Source: Actinomycetes bacterium (lineage in GTDB: Bacteria > Bacillota_I > Bacilli_A > RF39 > UBA660). Taken from it: a DNA stretch of 5,589 bases. The notes under the pieces are model-generated. The model was not told where the DNA came from, searched no databases, and worked only from the letters and a program-made list of their open reading frames with translations. Made by a program: the position numbers and the translations under genes. How positions within the stretch are numbered: position 1 is the stretch's first letter; every line of letters starts with the position of its first letter. Of this stretch, positions 4,327-5,589 are shown piece by piece. The stretch spans positions 1 to 5,589 of the forward strand of contig JAGKUT010000059.1 in NCBI GenBank assembly GCA_021152765.1. The letters run 5' to 3'.

Positions 4327-4403
4327 AAGTGAGAATGTCTTTAGTAGGAAGTAAAAATATTTTTCACTATATATAAGTGAGATAATTTCTTGCTTATATT
4401 TTT
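4327..4403 (+). promoter_or_regulatory. Leader with two mutually exclusive hairpins before tRNA-Ser
   Basis: The sequence AGTGAGA occurs at 4328-4334 and again at 4376-4382. A single TCACT at 4364-4368 can pair with either copy, giving a 5-bp stem with a 7-nt loop on the 3' side or a wide loop on the 5' side. The palindrome AAAAATATTTTT lies just before TCACT. It could be a 5' processing or switching leader for the tRNA; equally it may be incidental. Confidence 0.3.
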
Positions 4404-4493
4404 GGTGGGGTACCCAAGTGGTTAAGGGAGTTGCCTACTAAGCAACCAGACGGATGAAACCGTGCGTGGGTTCAAATCCCACCCCCACCGCCA
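4404..4493 (+). tRNA. tRNA-Ser with rare anticodon ACT
   Basis: A class II tRNA of 90 nt. The acceptor GGTGGGG pairs perfectly with CCCCACC. The anticodon stem GTTGC/GCAAC (4430-4434/4442-4446) encloses the loop CTACTAA, so the anticodon is ACT at 4437-4439, reading AGT. It has a long variable arm, a perfect T arm GTGGG-TTCAAAT-CCCAC, discriminator G as in bacterial tRNA-Ser, and an encoded CCA. Bacteria normally use GCT here; A34 is very unusual. The tRNA is the first product of its operon, 26 nt before the nucleotidase start. Confidence 0.93.
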
Positions 4494-4519
4494 CAATATA
4501 AAAAGAAAGGAAATAATAT

Positions 4520-5131
4520 ATGGAGAAAAAAGATTTTATCATTGGTATAGATATGGATGACACCATAGAAGATCTTTGTGAAGCTTGGATAGCTTGGCTT
4601 AATAATAAATATGAATGCCATGTTAATCCTAAAGATATTATTACGTGGGAAATTCCTCCTTATTTTCCTGAGCTGACAGAAAAAGAGGTTTATGCTCCAT
4701 TGTATGATGAAGAGTTTTGGAAAACTGTAAGACCAAAAACTGATGCAATGAAATATCTCAAGATGTTACATGATGAGGGATACACAATATTAATTTGTAC
4801 ATGCACTCATTACGCTTCCTTGGCACCTAAAATGGAAAATTTACTTTTTAAATATTTTCCTTTTCTTGACTGGCGAGACATAATAACAATAAAACATAAA
4901 CAATATCTTAAATTAGATGTACTAATAGATGACTATCATGAAAATCTTATTAATGCAGATTATTTTGGTATCTTATATGACACCCCTCATAATAGAGATT
5001 TCAAAGAAGATGGTAAATCAATTGTACGTGTCTTTAATTGGGAAGGTGCTTATAATTTAATATCTAAACAGTATGAAACAAAATGCCAAAAGGAACAATA
5101 TATAAAAAAATTTATTAATGCCGAGGAGTAA
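4520..5131 (+). CDS. 5'(3')-deoxyribonucleotidase-like HAD phosphatase
   Basis: A predicted cytoplasmic, Mg-dependent phosphatase that removes phosphate from (deoxy)nucleoside monophosphates. The 203-residue length suits the NT5C family. HAD motif I is D11-M-D13-D-T15, with D11 the nucleophile and D13 the acid/base. A helical cap follows (about 17-70, aromatic-rich, typical of this family). Motif II is in ILICTCT (T94/T96), motif III is a Lys of IKHK (K125/K127), and motif IV is LIDD (D137/D138). ATG 4520 has AAAGG 9 nt upstream. It is transcribed behind tRNA-Ser from the 4292 promoter. Phages use such enzymes to adjust dNMP pools or to keep unwanted nucleotides out of their DNA; which substrate this one prefers cannot be read from the sequence. 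The C-terminal tail after about 185 is Lys-rich and not part of the core. Confidence 0.88.
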   Translation: MEKKDFIIGIDMDDTIEDLCEAWIAWLNNKYECHVNPKDIITWEIPPYFPELTEKEVYAPLYDEEFWKTVRPKTDAMKYLKMLHDEGYTILICTCTHYASLAPKMENLLFKYFPFLDWRDIITIKHKQYLKLDVLIDDYHENLINADYFGILYDTPHNRDFKEDGKSIVRVFNWEGAYNLISKQYETKCQKEQYIKKFINAEE

Positions 5132-5143
5132 AAAAGATAAAAA

Positions 5144-5524
5144 ATGATAGAACATAAAGAGCCCACAATGGAAACAAATTATATTTGGAATGCAACTTTT
5201 GACTCAGCTTCAGAAACAAATGTGGAAGCATTTATAAAAGAACACAAAGAAGATTTAATGAAATTAAATGATTTTGTTTTTAATCTTAATTGTGATAATG
5301 TTGTTTCTGCAGAAAAAGTTAACAGAATTTCTATTAGAATTGTTCGAATATCTTCTTCTATCGACAGCTGTAAGGAAATTGCTGAAAAAGTTAAACAATA
5401 TATAAAGGACAATATTCCTTATCTAAGAATTTCTTATCAATGTTTAGGTGAGTGCTCAACATATGCATATGAAGATGAAACCTCAGCTGTTGAAAACAGT
5501 ACTAAAGAAGGGAATAATGAGTAA
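5144..5524 (+). CDS. Unrecognised 126-residue acidic protein
   Basis: I do not recognise this protein. It starts 12 nt after the nucleotidase stop and reads in the same operon. ATG 5144 is taken because it gives the longest frame, but the GAGGAG site (5123-5128) is about 15 nt away, longer than ideal. ATG 5168 (residue 9), with a weaker AAAGAG 7 nt upstream, is a real alternative and would start METNYIW. Alternating strand and helix pattern is visible: YIWNATF (strand), a helix to about 45, RISIRIVRIS (strand), a charged amphipathic helix with CKEIAEKVKQYIKD, then LRISYQCLG (strand). This resembles a small two-layer alpha/beta fold. The last 20 residues are acidic and probably disordered. There is no signal peptide or membrane span. 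A role linked to the nucleotidase or to host takeover is possible but unsupported. Confidence 0.75.
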   Translation: MIEHKEPTMETNYIWNATFDSASETNVEAFIKEHKEDLMKLNDFVFNLNCDNVVSAEKVNRISIRIVRISSSIDSCKEIAEKVKQYIKDNIPYLRISYQCLGECSTYAYEDETSAVENSTKEGNNE

Positions 5525-5589
5525 TGGCTCAGATAAAAATAAAGAAATTAATGGTTAAAAGAACTCCAAGAAAGAGTAAACTTAAATAA
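5524..5589 (+). CDS. 21-residue Lys/Arg-rich peptide, coupled start
   Basis: ATG 5524 shares its first base with the last base of the preceding TAA (TAATG), a standard arrangement for translational coupling. An AAGAAGGG site lies about 11 nt upstream. The peptide starts MAQIKIKK, contains 10 Lys or Arg among 21 residues, and stops at TAA 5587-5589, the last bases of the window. The sequence is compatible with an RNA- or DNA-binding peptide or a ribosomal-type tail, but it is too short to assign. The reading frame could be accidental: Lys codons are common in AT-rich DNA. It is complete as given, so the window edge does not truncate it. Confidence 0.45.
   Translation: MAQIKIKKLMVKRTPRKSKLK

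Noticed and set aside
5179..5412. 77-codon frame on the minus strand
   Set aside because: Antisense shadow of the 126-residue gene.
5517..5558. 13-codon frame starting ATG 5517 near the end of the window
   Set aside because: It has a fair AAGAAGGG site at short distance but is shorter than the coupled 21-codon frame that uses the same region.
1..5589. CRISPR array or insertion sequence
   Set aside because: No regularly spaced direct repeats, no transposase frame and no terminal inverted repeats with target duplication were seen.

Overview
The window is a stretch of AT-rich DNA in which every supportable protein gene reads left to right. It most likely comes from a double-stranded DNA phage, or a prophage, of a low-GC Gram-positive (Bacillota) host. 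The evidence is a dense run of tRNA genes that all encode their own CCA ends, a free-standing homing endonuclease inside that run, strong AGGAGG-type ribosome binding sites, consensus sigma-70/sigma-A promoters, a nucleotide-metabolism enzyme of phage type, and several very small or unrecognised genes. No structural or replication gene is present, so the phage type cannot be named.

Positions 1-1894 form an RNA region. The window opens inside a tRNA-Gly(TCC). A strong promoter at 195-224, with palindromic sequence just upstream, then appears to drive a structured non-coding RNA (about 231-550). After an AT-rich spacer come tRNA-Gln(TTG), an aberrant tRNA-Met-like gene (CAT), a 39-codon membrane microprotein gene, tRNA-Leu(CAA), a GC-rich and highly base-paired segment (1351-1540), tRNA-Leu(TAG), tRNA-Gly(CCC) and tRNA-Pro(TGG). 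The tRNA-Pro carries a compensated change of the 19-56 tertiary pair.

Positions 1926-2855 hold a homing endonuclease with a TTG start and its terminator. Its domains in order are zinc-binding motifs, a NUMOD3-like element and a Vsr-like/EDxHD nuclease. It is co-directional with the tRNAs and has no visible promoter of its own.

Positions 2914-4282 are a two-gene operon under a perfect TTGACA-N17-TATAAT promoter. The two proteins look like divergent copies of one DUF3293-like fold, and their genes overlap at ATGA. Their function is unknown.

Positions 4292-5589 are a second operon with an almost identical promoter. A leader with alternative pairings leads into tRNA-Ser with the rare anticodon ACT. 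Then follow a HAD-family 5'(3')-deoxyribonucleotidase, an unrecognised 126-residue acidic protein and a 21-residue basic peptide whose stop codon is the last triplet of the window. Read together, the region looks like phage accessory genes: translation support (tRNAs reading Gly, Gln, Leu, Pro and Ser codons), nucleotide salvage or degradation, a selfish endonuclease, and small proteins of the kind that act on the host.
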